NCBI GenBank assembly: GCA_903840265.1
Contig: CAIMFH010000180.1
Span: 50,422-114,421 of the forward strand
Source: an uncultured Schlesneria sp.
GTDB lineage: Bacteria > Planctomycetota > Planctomycetia > Planctomycetales > Planctomycetaceae
Direction of reading: 5' to 3'
Length of the DNA stretch: 64,000 nt
The position numbers and the translations under genes were made by a program. Numbering within the stretch: the stretch's first letter is position 1; each line of letters starts with the position of its first letter. The notes under the pieces are model-generated. The model saw only the letters and a program-made list of their open reading frames with translations. It was not told the DNA's origin and ran no database searches. Below are positions 1 through 9,495 of this stretch, piece by piece.

Positions 1-131
1 TGATCGGCGTCGGCGGAATGATCGAACTGGAAATCCCCAGCAAGCTTGGTTACGGCCCAGGTGGTAAGCCTCCTGTGATCCCGCCCGATTCGACGCTGCA
101 CTTCATCGTCGAACTGCTGGACGTGAAGTAG
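1..131 (+). CDS. FKBP-type peptidyl-prolyl cis-trans isomerase, C-terminal end (partial)
   Basis: The reading frame is open from the left edge (first full codon at base 3) to a TAG at 129-131. Its 42 residues include IELEIPSKLGYG, an Ile/Pro-Pro-Asp-Ser-Thr-Leu stretch and a final FIVELLDVK. This is the typical last part of an FKBP domain, where LGYG is followed by IPP.(S/A)TL.F.VEL. FKBPs catalyse cis-trans isomerisation of prolyl bonds in protein folding. The N-terminus, and so any signal peptide or location, lies outside the window. The gene converges on the HAD phosphatase gene with a shared terminator between them. The family call is firm although only about a third of the domain is visible. 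Confidence 0.85.
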   Translation, partial: IGVGGMIELEIPSKLGYGPGGKPPVIPPDSTLHFIVELLDVK

Positions 132-155
132 CGGATTGCCTGCGATAAGAATTGA

Positions 156-191
156 AAGCCCCCTTTTCTCCACGGGGAGAGAAGGGGGCTT
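156..191. terminator. Bidirectional hairpin terminator between convergent genes
   Basis: A 16-bp inverted repeat with one mismatch has arms at 156-171 and 176-191 and a 4-base loop. It starts with AAGCCCCC and ends with GGGGGCTT. It lies 25 bases after the FKBP stop and 2 bases after the HAD gene stop (on the minus strand). T-rich tracts lie on both sides, so it can serve both genes. Confidence 0.75.
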
Positions 192-193
192 GT

Positions 194-847
194 TCATTTG
201 GTCCCTTGAACCAAGGCGATCACGAACGGATCATTCAATCCGGTGGCGATATACTTCGCTTGTGAAAAATCGTGAGTCGCCGTGTGTTCATGAGGGACCG
301 ATACGACATAGGCCCCTGCGGCGGCACCGGCTCGTGTGCCGGTTTGAGTGTCCTCTAAGACCAGCATCTCGCCAGGCTGAACACCCAGTTGTTCGGCGGC
401 CTTCAAGTAGATTTCCGGATTCGGTTTGCCGTGCGTCACGCTCTCGGCCGTCAAGGCAATTGGAAACCGTGACAGCAGGTTGAACCGGCCGAAAACATCT
501 TCCAGGTAATCAAGCGGTGATGAGGTCGCGACCCCTTTGGGCAACCCAACGGCTTCGATGAGGTCCAGCAGTTCAAACAATCCCGGCATCGGCTGCAGTT
601 TTGTCTGCAGCAGTTCATGGAACACGACGCGAGATTCCGTCAGTAACTCAGCCGGCCCCTCTTTCAGTCCCAAATAATCGATCAGAGCCTGGAACGACTC
701 CAACGGACGTCGCCCCAGCATGGCGTCCATGGCTCCGCGAGACATGGACAGTCCACGCCGTTGCAGCAGCACGTCGGCGGACTCGTAAAAAACGTGCTCG
801 GTATTGAACATCAAGCCGTCGAGATCAAAACAGACGGCACGAATCAT
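194..847 (-). CDS. HAD-superfamily hydrolase, beta-phosphoglucomutase-like (subfamily IA)
   Basis: A 217-aa protein from the chosen start. HAD motif I, CFDLDGLMFNTE, is close to the N-terminus and carries the nucleophilic and acid/base aspartates. Motif II is the threonine/serine region ATSS, a lysine lies in GKPNPE, and motif IV is LVLEDTQTG. The helical cap between motifs I and II fits the beta-phosphoglucomutase/phosphatase group, which acts on small phosphorylated sugars in the cytoplasm. Substrate cannot be told from sequence. The ATG at 847 places motif I at residue 4, as is usual for the family. An ATG at 871 is possible and neither has a clear ribosome binding site. Earlier in-frame codons add only low-similarity sequence. 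Confidence 0.85.
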   Translation of the reverse strand: MIRAVCFDLDGLMFNTEHVFYESADVLLQRRGLSMSRGAMDAMLGRRPLESFQALIDYLGLKEGPAELLTESRVVFHELLQTKLQPMPGLFELLDLIEAVGLPKGVATSSPLDYLEDVFGRFNLLSRFPIALTAESVTHGKPNPEIYLKAAEQLGVQPGEMLVLEDTQTGTRAGAAAGAYVVSVPHEHTATHDFSQAKYIATGLNDPFVIALVQGTK

Positions 848-1013
848 GGGGGCAGGGGCGGGCGAGGTCATTGTGGCGGCAAGTCTGCGGGCGGGAAGTT
901 GGGCAAAGTTAAACTTCGCCACATCTTCGCCGAGCCATCCGGGAAGTCAACACTCAGAGGCGGGAAGTCAGCCCGCCTGTGGCGACGTATCGCAAACGAA
1001 AGATATCTTCCCG

Positions 1014-4000
1014 TCAGATCGTTTCCGGTGCACGACGATTGATCCAGGCGATGACTAAGCTGACGACAACAAACGTCATGAACGCACAGCCGTTGAGCGG
1101 ACTTGGCAACACGACAAAGCCTAGAATGCTGAGAGCGGCAATCGCGATCAACAATTGCTGAGGCAATCGGCCCGACATTGAACTGCTGCGAACCGCCAGC
1201 GCGATGCCAATCCCGATCGCCAGCCAGATCCCCGACCAGACCAGATTCAATCCCCAGCGGACGGTTTCTTGAGGCCTGACGGCCAAGGCCAGCTTTGGAT
1301 CTCCACCCGCTTTGGAGAACACTAGTTTCCTTCCGGTCGTGGGCAAGTCAAATCCGAGCGATAACCCACCGGTCGGCATCCGCACCTGTGCGCCACCACC
1401 AGGATTGATTCCGACTAAAGGGACACCTGCATTTTGAGCGATTCCCTGACCGGCGACGTTCGCCCCCAAGACGGCATCGTCCACCCACTCGAAGCCGCTC
1501 GACGCGAATCCAACCGTTGGAACCATTCGCTTCCCCGGAACCGGCGATGAACTCGTACCGGGAGCGAAACCACCGTATACGGGGTAGCCATTCGAACCTC
1601 CACCTCCGCCAGATCCCGGACCGAAGTTGCCGCCGCCAAACTGACCACCCAATTGGCCGCCGAACCCTCCTTGTCCTCCTTGCTGACCATTAATCCCACC
1701 ACCAAATCCGCCGCCCGTGGCTTGAGGATTCACGGGATTAGCCATCCACAATCCTTGTTGCCCACCCTGAGGCTGCTGAGCGATTGGCTGCCCATTTTGC
1801 GGGTAGGTGACGGCCCCGCCGTTTGGATAATTGAGATTCGCACCTTGCGGTGCAAGCACGCGATATCGGGGTCCTCCAACTTCACCGCTGCCATCCGCCG
1901 CTTGCTGAGGATTTGAAGGTCCAGCATTCGGAATTCGATTCAGAAGAGGTACCGCCCCCCCTTGTCGACCCAGTTGCTGAAACTGTCCTTGTTGCCCCTG
2001 TTGACCGGACTGCTTTTGGGCATTGATGTCGTTGTTCAACGCATCGATATTGACCCCGTTTCCAAGCTGCAGGCTTTGCCGAGTCTGCTGGCCAGCCGCG
2101 TTCCCCTTCACGGATGCAGGCTTGCCGCCATCCTTGCCTGAGCTCGGCGCCTTCTCGGTGTCCTTGTTCTTCAAATCGAAAGAGAATTCACTCACCTCAC
2201 TTTTTGAATTCACTTGCAGTCCGTCACCCGAGTTCCCTCGAATGAGCGCGTCGTTGTTCAAGATCACGTTCGACAATTCCGATTGCTGATCACCGAAAGT
2301 ACTACCAATGAATGAACCATTGAGCTGACTTCCACGAATCGTCGTGCCATCAATGCCGTTACCGTTCGTAACCATCGCCGGCAACTGCTGCTGATCTGTC
2401 TGAATTGATTTCTGCAGATCAGACAGGCGTTTCAACGCCACGTCTCGCTGTTGAACGAAATCATGATCACCATTGACGCTGCCCACCGATTGGCTCAATT
2501 GCGTGGCGTTGTCGAGAGCCAGTTCAATCTGCTTCATATTATTGGTCGCTTGCGCACGTCGTCCTTCGCCTCGACTGTTGTACGAGTAGTTCTGCTCAAC
2601 AAACCCCAACAGTTCGGACAGTTCTTGCACTGCGGCCTTCTGGTAGAGCAAATCGGGTGCATCACCGGACTGCAGCGTCAAATTGTTACGGACAGAGGCC
2701 TTCAATGGCTGCGCATCGAGGTCGTCCGGCAACCACACCGTCCACCGCGTTCGCGCGACGGGTATTCCAAAGTCGGGATCGTCCTGCTGACTGACAACGA
2801 TCGGAGCGGGGAGATCAACCTCTTGTCGCAACAGGCGAGCATTCTTGGGCAGTCCCGATCCCAGGCGCCCGCGCCAGAGGATCCGGACGGGAAAAGCGAG
2901 GCTGGCAGCACTGGTCTTGGGAAGCGCGACCAGTTGAATCGTGTCGTTCTTCCGTTTGGTCGTCACTGCGCGTGACGGGACGTTGCCAACGAAGACGGAC
3001 AACAATTCGGCATCCGCGGGCATCTTCAGCGCCAGGAACTGACGCGAGCGATTCTTGATCGTGTAGATGGCCTGACCACGGTAGGTCCCATCTCGACTGA
3101 CGATCGTCGTCAAATCCGCCACGTTGACCGAAGCGGGGACACTCGCCGTTTGTGCGAACGTCTGCAGAGTCCAGCGCGGAGCCGTCGACAGTTGCTTCAC
3201 TCGGACCAGTTCTGTTGCCTGATCGACGAGCGACTGATCAACCACAACCGGCACATCTTCGCGTTGGACTGATTCGGTTAATTCTGGTGACGCCGATGTC
3301 AGTTGACTCTGCGACAGATTAATCAGCAGGACGTACTGTCGTTGCCCTTCAACGGGCGTCGTGACACCGTTCCCCTGCTCGAAGACAATCGCCGGGGCGG
3401 CAACTTCTTTACTCGCTGGCGGCAAGGTCGCCACCGCTGCTACGAAGTACTTGCCACTGACCGGCGTTCGCAGCCAGATCGTCCAGCGAGTGCGACCTTC
3501 ACCCGCGTCGACGTGCGTCGTTTCGCGAATTCCAGTTCCGGTAAATTCCAACTTGCCCGCCAGAAAGCTGGGGGTCGTAAACACCAGTGAATCTGTCGTC
3601 GCCGAGTCGATCTGCCACTGCAACGCCAGCGTATATACGACCGCGACATCCGTCACCGAGACCATCGCCAACCCGTTGGCCGTCAATCGTGGAGTCGCAC
3701 GCTGCAGCAGGATCTTGATGGAATCCGGCGCACTGGCTGTCGATTGAAACGCAAATTGGACCGGCAGGTCTGGACGAACTGCCTTCAAATCGCCGCTCAC
3801 GAGTCTCGCGTCGACCGAACGCCAGCTATCAAAGCTGTCGAGCGTCCCAGTGAATCCTTCGTCCAACCAGACGGCCGCCATCGAATTCAGCTTTGTTGCA
3901 TCGGTGGGATGAGGAAACACGACCTCTGCGGCGGTCGTCGTAGTTTCCCGTGGCACCGTCCCCGCCAACACGACTTCCGCAATCCCCAGTCGAGGCCCAT

Positions 4001-7000
4001 CCAGATCAATCGTCAGCGTTGTTTCGTCGCCTTGCTTTCCCAACGACCAGTCGTGCAACCCGGTCGCTTTGACATCCAGGACCACATAGCCCGCTGGCAG
4101 AGCAATGTTGAACGATGACCGCGGGGCTCCCGTCAGGTTATAGACCAGACGAGTCGTCAGTTGCTGCTTGCGCTGCATCACAAAAGCGGCCTGCTGCGCC
4201 GTGACATTGGCTTGCGACTCCTGTCGGGTGACTCGCAGGCTCAGCGCGAAGGGCCGTTTAGAGAATCGATAGGCCAACTGCGGTGCCACGTTTGGCCGAC
4301 TCACCGGAACCGATGTTGTGAACTTGTCGGCGTAAATTTGCGAAAGCGACTCCACCTTGTCGGCTCGTAGGGTGAATTGGTTCCCTGCGAAGACGGCAAC
4401 CTGGCCAATTTCGTTGGTCACTTCCAAAGGAGCGAGTTGCGGCAGGTCGACAACGACTGCTTCTGTGCCGACGCGCGTATCCAGGAACGCTTCCACCGTC
4501 AGTTGAGTCGTATCAGACACATTTCGCCTGAAGATAACTCGCAACTTGCGAGCATCTCCTTCACCCTGCAATTCCCAACCACCGACATCAGATCCATTTA
4601 CGGCCTGCAGTCGATAGGTCGCTGGCAGCGACAACGTCACATCCGCCACGCCCCCTTGTCGGACTCGATACTGAAACCCGGTGCTGACTCGAATGCCCGC
4701 ATCCGTCAGCGTAATCGCCTGCACAGAGTCGACGTGAACGACGGCTGCGGCGGCCCCTTTGGCTTGTTCCGGTTGCCAGGCAATCGTGAGATCGCCTCCC
4801 TTATCAACGGGTACCTCAATCGATTGAAGGTCGCCCGTGGTCACTCGTCGAAAGATCGTCGATGAGCCATTGATGCGAACAGACAAATCTTTCGAGGGCA
4901 ACGTAAACGAGAACTTCCCTGTGGGTACCGGCTGCAACGGCAACGTCACTGCTCCGGTCGTCCCCGAAAGACGAGCCGGCACTGAGAACACGAAATCGAG
5001 GACATGCAGACCCGGGTTAGAGATCACGACCTTCGTACACACACCATTCACGATCAACGCGGCATTCTTGCCGTCCAATTTCGCTTCGCGTGCCGCGACC
5101 GCACCGATCGGAAGTTCGATCTGCAGTTGCCCGTCCACATAGCTGCGGATCGCATAGCGTGCGGTCACTTCCACGGTCGAGTCATCGGGTATTTTTTCGT
5201 TCGCGACGACCTTGGCCGAGTAGAACGCGGCCACGATTCCTCCATCCACGGGAGCGGTCCCGTTCAGCGGTTTGTTCGGGTACGCCTGTCGATACAACTC
5301 GACGAACTTCTCATAAGGAAGCAGGATCTTGTCAGCGGCCAAGGGGTCTGTGCCAGCATCGAACGGTACGATCAGCGAACTCTGAGTCCGGAGCGGTGCT
5401 GATAGTGTCGCTTCCTCAGAGGGTTTACCCAATTGAGCGTCGGGCTGCGCCGATGCTTCCGAACCGAACATCAGCAAGGCTGCGACGCAGGCCCCGATCA
5501 CAGGTCCGCTCTTGGTCGGACGATTTCCTGGAGTCCAACCACAACAAGTGACACAACAGGTCTCGACGCACCGTGCGATCGCCACCACCAGCCACAGCCC
5601 GCAGGCCACGATGACTCCGAAGAACAGACCATCCAAGCCCACTTGCAATCCCTGCGGAACCAGCGGCAACAACGCCAACGGCAGAGTTAGACCGAGGGCT
5701 GCGATCGTGGCTTTCGTGATACAACTGGATCGACGCAAGAACCAACCGACAAGTCCGACCAGTGCCACGAGAAAGACGCGGACGGTCGCACCGGAACGCT
5801 CATCAACATATCCAAGGTTCAACGCGATACCACCGCGAGCGGGATTGGATCCGGCGTAGCGAAACGTCTTCTGCAAACTTCCTTCCGGCGGCGTCAGGTC
5901 AATCGCCAGGGACAACAGACCGAGCTGATCCTTGCTGGCTGGGAGTGCTGGATCGGCGAGCTTGTCGCGTTGTGGCTGCTTCGCGGGCGCTTCCATGTCG
6001 ATCTGTTGTTGAGCGACATCCAATTCATTTTTCCACTTTTCTTGAGGTTCGGCCTGTGGAGCATCGGCGGCAGCGGGCTGGGGGTTGAGCTTGCGAAGAT
6101 CCTCAACACCGGACATTAGACCTTTGCGTTTCACCTTCGTGTCACTTGGCTCGATTCTGAATTTCTCGCCCGGCTTTTGAGGGGCGGCATCGTGAAATGA
6201 GTCCGTTAGATCGGATTCGCCGGAAAGGTTCGTTGTCCCCGGACGGCCGGTCGTAGGTGCCAGACCTGGAGCCGAAGTCGGCATCGGCTCCATGGGAGCA
6301 TTGGGCGCTTCGTACCTCTCCTCTCGGATGTAGGCATCCTCTACCATTCCTTGAATGCGAGACCTAGCGTACTTCACATTGCTTTGTTTCTGGCTTCCGA
6401 TGAAACCAACAAAGCCGAGGTAGCCAAGTCCAAACACAAACAATAGGACGATGAGCGCGCCTTGACCTTTGCGATAAGCTATCAGCAATAGCGCGATCGC
6501 TCCCAGCGTGACGATGACCGCAAAAATCTGCCATCCCAGCTCGCTCACCGTCGGAACTCGCATACCCGTGTTCAATCGGCCCAAGATGCTGGTTTCGTCC
6601 AGATGTTGTTCCGGTTCCAGTGGACCTGAACTGCTGATCAACAAGGTCTTCGATGGGTAGTTCAGTTGCCAGTGCTGATCGAGCACATCGACTGGCTGCG
6701 ATGTTCCTTGTCCCGTCTGTACTGACAGTTCAGGCGGTGCCTGTTCAAACGTGCCGAACCGTGTGAGGGCGGGGACATCGGATCGATAGAACAATTGCAG
6801 TTGCCGCGACTGACCGACATGCGGCCCGCCCTGGGGAGTCGGAACGCTGACGCTGGCATTCAGCGGAACGAGATAGATATCGCCTTGACGTCGGACTTCC
6901 ACGGGCTGGCCATCGACGAGCGTCGCCCACAGCACGGTATCCTTGGGCAGGATCACTCGCAATCCTTGGACGCCGACCGCGATCAACTGAAATGTCGCGC

Positions 7001-9452
7001 GATGTTGCAGTTCGCCCGTGCGTCCCAGCACGCTGGTGACACTCAAGATTGGACACACGGCGGACGGAACGGGGAGTTTGTCGAATCGTTCTTCGGTCAG
7101 TGTGATCTTGGCTCCGGCGGTCGCGTTGCGGTAAACAGCGACGATCCGCTCTTTTGGAGCGTAGTACAGGTTCGGCAGTTCCAGCGGATCGACTTCCACC
7201 AGCGGCGTGCCGTCGGCGGCTTTGGCATCGATGGTGATCCGTTGTTCACCACCCGCTTCAATCGCCTGGAATCCGTTCTGACGTTCGGCATCGATGAATC
7301 GCAGTTGCGGCACCACGAACTCTTTGGCCTCTCCACGCGGAAGATCGATGTCGCAAAACAGCGGCACTACTCCACGCGAGCGTTGATCGAACTGCAGTGT
7401 CCAGATCCGATCGCCCGCCTGAAGTGCTCCCGGTTTCTGCTCGATGATCTGCCGGTCCGGGCTTTGGAAACGAATTGCGGTGCCTGCCGATTCCGGCAAC
7501 GAGACTCGGAGGGTGCGAACGCCACCCCCTTGCACTTCGACCATCGCCTGCACAAACGCATGCATCGTCTGCGGATCGAGGCGCCCGACAGTAATCGTCT
7601 GAGCCGAGATGCGCGAAGGCTTACGAGTGACCTTCAGTTGGCCGCCATAACGAGTGTCCTGGGTCCGAAACCGCAGTCGCTCGAAATCGGCACTCAGCGG
7701 GACCGTGTCCAACCCTTTCAACTCTGAAGCCGCCAGATCCAGGTCATCGTCGCCGCGGATGACGATCGTTCCCTCGTTCAAGCTCGACTGCGGCAGGAAC
7801 AGTTCCGGAATCGCGACAGTGATTGGGGTCGACTCAACCGGCCATCCCTCGACTTCACGGCGCAGAACCAGATGAATCGTTCCAGTCCCTTCGGCGGCCA
7901 GCGGCGGATCGAGCAGAATGCGTAGCTGGTTGACTCCCGGTTCTTGTGACAGGATCTGCCACTTCAAAGCGGCCTTGTCACGTTCCGCACTGATCACGTT
8001 CCAATCGGCGGGCAGGCGGACATCCAGTTCGAAGAGCGGTGCGAACTGAGTCTTGACGGTGATGATCACCTGCAGATCCAGGCCAGTGGCGTTGACATCC
8101 AACACCGCGGCCACGGCGGTCTGCACTTCGCGCTGCTTCGGTTGAGTCGTCAGCCGCAACACGAAATCAGGCTGCCAGACATCGAACCGCAGCAATTCGG
8201 TCGCATTAAATTTCGACATCTCATCGGGCATGGCAGCAGTCGGCTTTTGCCCTTGAGTGGCGCGTCGAACACCTTCTGTTTCTTCCACACGCAATCGCAC
8301 GTCGGCGGGATGTTGCACAAGCACCTGGCCAATGTGCGACGTGAGGTTGGCAATCGTCAGTGGTGGCACCGTCCAGGGCTTGCCCGTTTCAATCGCCATC
8401 ACACCCTTGAACGAGATCTTGCGCGTCCCATCAAAAGCTTGACCAAACGCCAGAGTGATATTCGTGCGACCTTTGTCGTTCGGGTCGTCGGTGAGGTCCC
8501 ACGATTCCAATCCCGTTGATTCCACGTCCGCAATTTCCAACGTCGATGGCACAGAGAACGACAATCGATCGACTGGCTTGCCGAAGACCTGCAAGTTGGT
8601 CAATGCGTGCCAAGTCACTTCACCAGGGGCGACATGCAATCCATAACCCGTCGTTGCAAACGTCAGAGCGTCCGCCGCATTTTCCGCAGCGCGATCGGTA
8701 ACGCGCAACTGAATTCCCGGAGCACCGCCGATCGCGACGGTGTAGTCGGCAGGCTTGTCGAGTGGGGCAGGGCGTTCCAGTTGCAACGCGCCGACCAGAA
8801 GACGTTTGCCCGCAGGCAACGTCAGCGACAGCGTTCCACTGGGAGCACGCAGCAGTGAGAACGCGGCCACCTGATCGCTTCCCTGACTTGTCAGTTCCGT
8901 CGACAGTTCCAGCTTGAGAATGTGCTTCCCCTCTTCATTGCTGAAGAGCGTGACGGAACCATCCTGATTTCGGCCCAACATCGCCGGTTGATCATCCAAC
9001 GTCGCCTTTTCGATCGACAAGCGTTGCGTGGGAAAAACGGTGGCCTGCCAATCGCCCGCGAACTGCGACAGTTCGGCTGTAACCGTCATCAGCAATTGGT
9101 CGCCGCTGACTCTTGCCTGATAGTTGCTGCTTGTCAGGACGATCGGCAGATTGGGTCGCGCTTTCGCGTTCGTTCTTGCCAGACCGATCAGTTCATCGAA
9201 CTTCTTTCGCGTCAGCATCACGCCTCGGCGGTCCTGCTCCACGACGACATCCAACTCTTCGACGGGAACGAAGATTCGGCGACCTTCAGTCAGTTCCGTG
9301 ACCAGATCGACTGGTTGTGCAGAGACGGATTGAACCGCCAGCAGCATCAGCCAAAACGCAGCGCCGCAAACCGCCAACCGGCGCTGAACGACAAGCAGCA
9401 TCCCACGCGCGATTGACATCATCAGGCTGCGTGTCATCCGTTGATGACTCAT
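1014..9452 (-). CDS. Giant envelope protein of 2812 aa with two tandem module-plus-membrane-anchor halves
   Basis: No function is recognised. A signal peptide ends near residue 45 (SVSAQ). Residues about 60-130 hold a module with a VP.EEL strand, a KKFDELI helix and a SSNYQA strand, followed by long beta-rich sequence. Hydrophobic segments lie near 970-1020 and 1225-1310. At about 1315-1335 there is an internal signal-peptide-like stretch ending ASAQ. The N-terminal module then recurs (LLPYEKFVEL near 1375) with a second long beta-rich region, a Gln/Gly/Asn-rich low-complexity stretch (roughly 2400-2680) and C-terminal hydrophobic segments. Each half ends with a similar GG.P.LAL pre-anchor motif before its membrane segments. 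The upstream 1126-aa gene carries the same module and lies 43 bp away, so the two are probably co-transcribed. AAGGATATT precedes the ATG at 9452. It is probably an exported, membrane-anchored surface or periplasmic protein. Confidence 0.8.
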   Translation of the reverse strand: MSHQRMTRSLMMSIARGMLLVVQRRLAVCGAAFWLMLLAVQSVSAQPVDLVTELTEGRRIFVPVEELDVVVEQDRRGVMLTRKKFDELIGLARTNAKARPNLPIVLTSSNYQARVSGDQLLMTVTAELSQFAGDWQATVFPTQRLSIEKATLDDQPAMLGRNQDGSVTLFSNEEGKHILKLELSTELTSQGSDQVAAFSLLRAPSGTLSLTLPAGKRLLVGALQLERPAPLDKPADYTVAIGGAPGIQLRVTDRAAENAADALTFATTGYGLHVAPGEVTWHALTNLQVFGKPVDRLSFSVPSTLEIADVESTGLESWDLTDDPNDKGRTNITLAFGQAFDGTRKISFKGVMAIETGKPWTVPPLTIANLTSHIGQVLVQHPADVRLRVEETEGVRRATQGQKPTAAMPDEMSKFNATELLRFDVWQPDFVLRLTTQPKQREVQTAVAAVLDVNATGLDLQVIITVKTQFAPLFELDVRLPADWNVISAERDKAALKWQILSQEPGVNQLRILLDPPLAAEGTGTIHLVLRREVEGWPVESTPITVAIPELFLPQSSLNEGTIVIRGDDDLDLAASELKGLDTVPLSADFERLRFRTQDTRYGGQLKVTRKPSRISAQTITVGRLDPQTMHAFVQAMVEVQGGGVRTLRVSLPESAGTAIRFQSPDRQIIEQKPGALQAGDRIWTLQFDQRSRGVVPLFCDIDLPRGEAKEFVVPQLRFIDAERQNGFQAIEAGGEQRITIDAKAADGTPLVEVDPLELPNLYYAPKERIVAVYRNATAGAKITLTEERFDKLPVPSAVCPILSVTSVLGRTGELQHRATFQLIAVGVQGLRVILPKDTVLWATLVDGQPVEVRRQGDIYLVPLNASVSVPTPQGGPHVGQSRQLQLFYRSDVPALTRFGTFEQAPPELSVQTGQGTSQPVDVLDQHWQLNYPSKTLLISSSGPLEPEQHLDETSILGRLNTGMRVPTVSELGWQIFAVIVTLGAIALLLIAYRKGQGALIVLLFVFGLGYLGFVGFIGSQKQSNVKYARSRIQGMVEDAYIREERYEAPNAPMEPMPTSAPGLAPTTGRPGTTNLSGESDLTDSFHDAAPQKPGEKFRIEPSDTKVKRKGLMSGVEDLRKLNPQPAAADAPQAEPQEKWKNELDVAQQQIDMEAPAKQPQRDKLADPALPASKDQLGLLSLAIDLTPPEGSLQKTFRYAGSNPARGGIALNLGYVDERSGATVRVFLVALVGLVGWFLRRSSCITKATIAALGLTLPLALLPLVPQGLQVGLDGLFFGVIVACGLWLVVAIARCVETCCVTCCGWTPGNRPTKSGPVIGACVAALLMFGSEASAQPDAQLGKPSEEATLSAPLRTQSSLIVPFDAGTDPLAADKILLPYEKFVELYRQAYPNKPLNGTAPVDGGIVAAFYSAKVVANEKIPDDSTVEVTARYAIRSYVDGQLQIELPIGAVAAREAKLDGKNAALIVNGVCTKVVISNPGLHVLDFVFSVPARLSGTTGAVTLPLQPVPTGKFSFTLPSKDLSVRINGSSTIFRRVTTGDLQSIEVPVDKGGDLTIAWQPEQAKGAAAAVVHVDSVQAITLTDAGIRVSTGFQYRVRQGGVADVTLSLPATYRLQAVNGSDVGGWELQGEGDARKLRVIFRRNVSDTTQLTVEAFLDTRVGTEAVVVDLPQLAPLEVTNEIGQVAVFAGNQFTLRADKVESLSQIYADKFTTSVPVSRPNVAPQLAYRFSKRPFALSLRVTRQESQANVTAQQAAFVMQRKQQLTTRLVYNLTGAPRSSFNIALPAGYVVLDVKATGLHDWSLGKQGDETTLTIDLDGPRLGIAEVVLAGTVPRETTTTAAEVVFPHPTDATKLNSMAAVWLDEGFTGTLDSFDSWRSVDARLVSGDLKAVRPDLPVQFAFQSTASAPDSIKILLQRATPRLTANGLAMVSVTDVAVVYTLALQWQIDSATTDSLVFTTPSFLAGKLEFTGTGIRETTHVDAGEGRTRWTIWLRTPVSGKYFVAAVATLPPASKEVAAPAIVFEQGNGVTTPVEGQRQYVLLINLSQSQLTSASPELTESVQREDVPVVVDQSLVDQATELVRVKQLSTAPRWTLQTFAQTASVPASVNVADLTTIVSRDGTYRGQAIYTIKNRSRQFLALKMPADAELLSVFVGNVPSRAVTTKRKNDTIQLVALPKTSAASLAFPVRILWRGRLGSGLPKNARLLRQEVDLPAPIVVSQQDDPDFGIPVARTRWTVWLPDDLDAQPLKASVRNNLTLQSGDAPDLLYQKAAVQELSELLGFVEQNYSYNSRGEGRRAQATNNMKQIELALDNATQLSQSVGSVNGDHDFVQQRDVALKRLSDLQKSIQTDQQQLPAMVTNGNGIDGTTIRGSQLNGSFIGSTFGDQQSELSNVILNNDALIRGNSGDGLQVNSKSEVSEFSFDLKNKDTEKAPSSGKDGGKPASVKGNAAGQQTRQSLQLGNGVNIDALNNDINAQKQSGQQGQQGQFQQLGRQGGAVPLLNRIPNAGPSNPQQAADGSGEVGGPRYRVLAPQGANLNYPNGGAVTYPQNGQPIAQQPQGGQQGLWMANPVNPQATGGGFGGGINGQQGGQGGFGGQLGGQFGGGNFGPGSGGGGGSNGYPVYGGFAPGTSSSPVPGKRMVPTVGFASSGFEWVDDAVLGANVAGQGIAQNAGVPLVGINPGGGAQVRMPTGGLSLGFDLPTTGRKLVFSKAGGDPKLALAVRPQETVRWGLNLVWSGIWLAIGIGIALAVRSSSMSGRLPQQLLIAIAALSILGFVVLPSPLNGCAFMTFVVVSLVIAWINRRAPETI

Positions 9453-9495
9453 TGTAATATCCTTATTCCAAAGCCAATTCCAACGTCAAATCGCG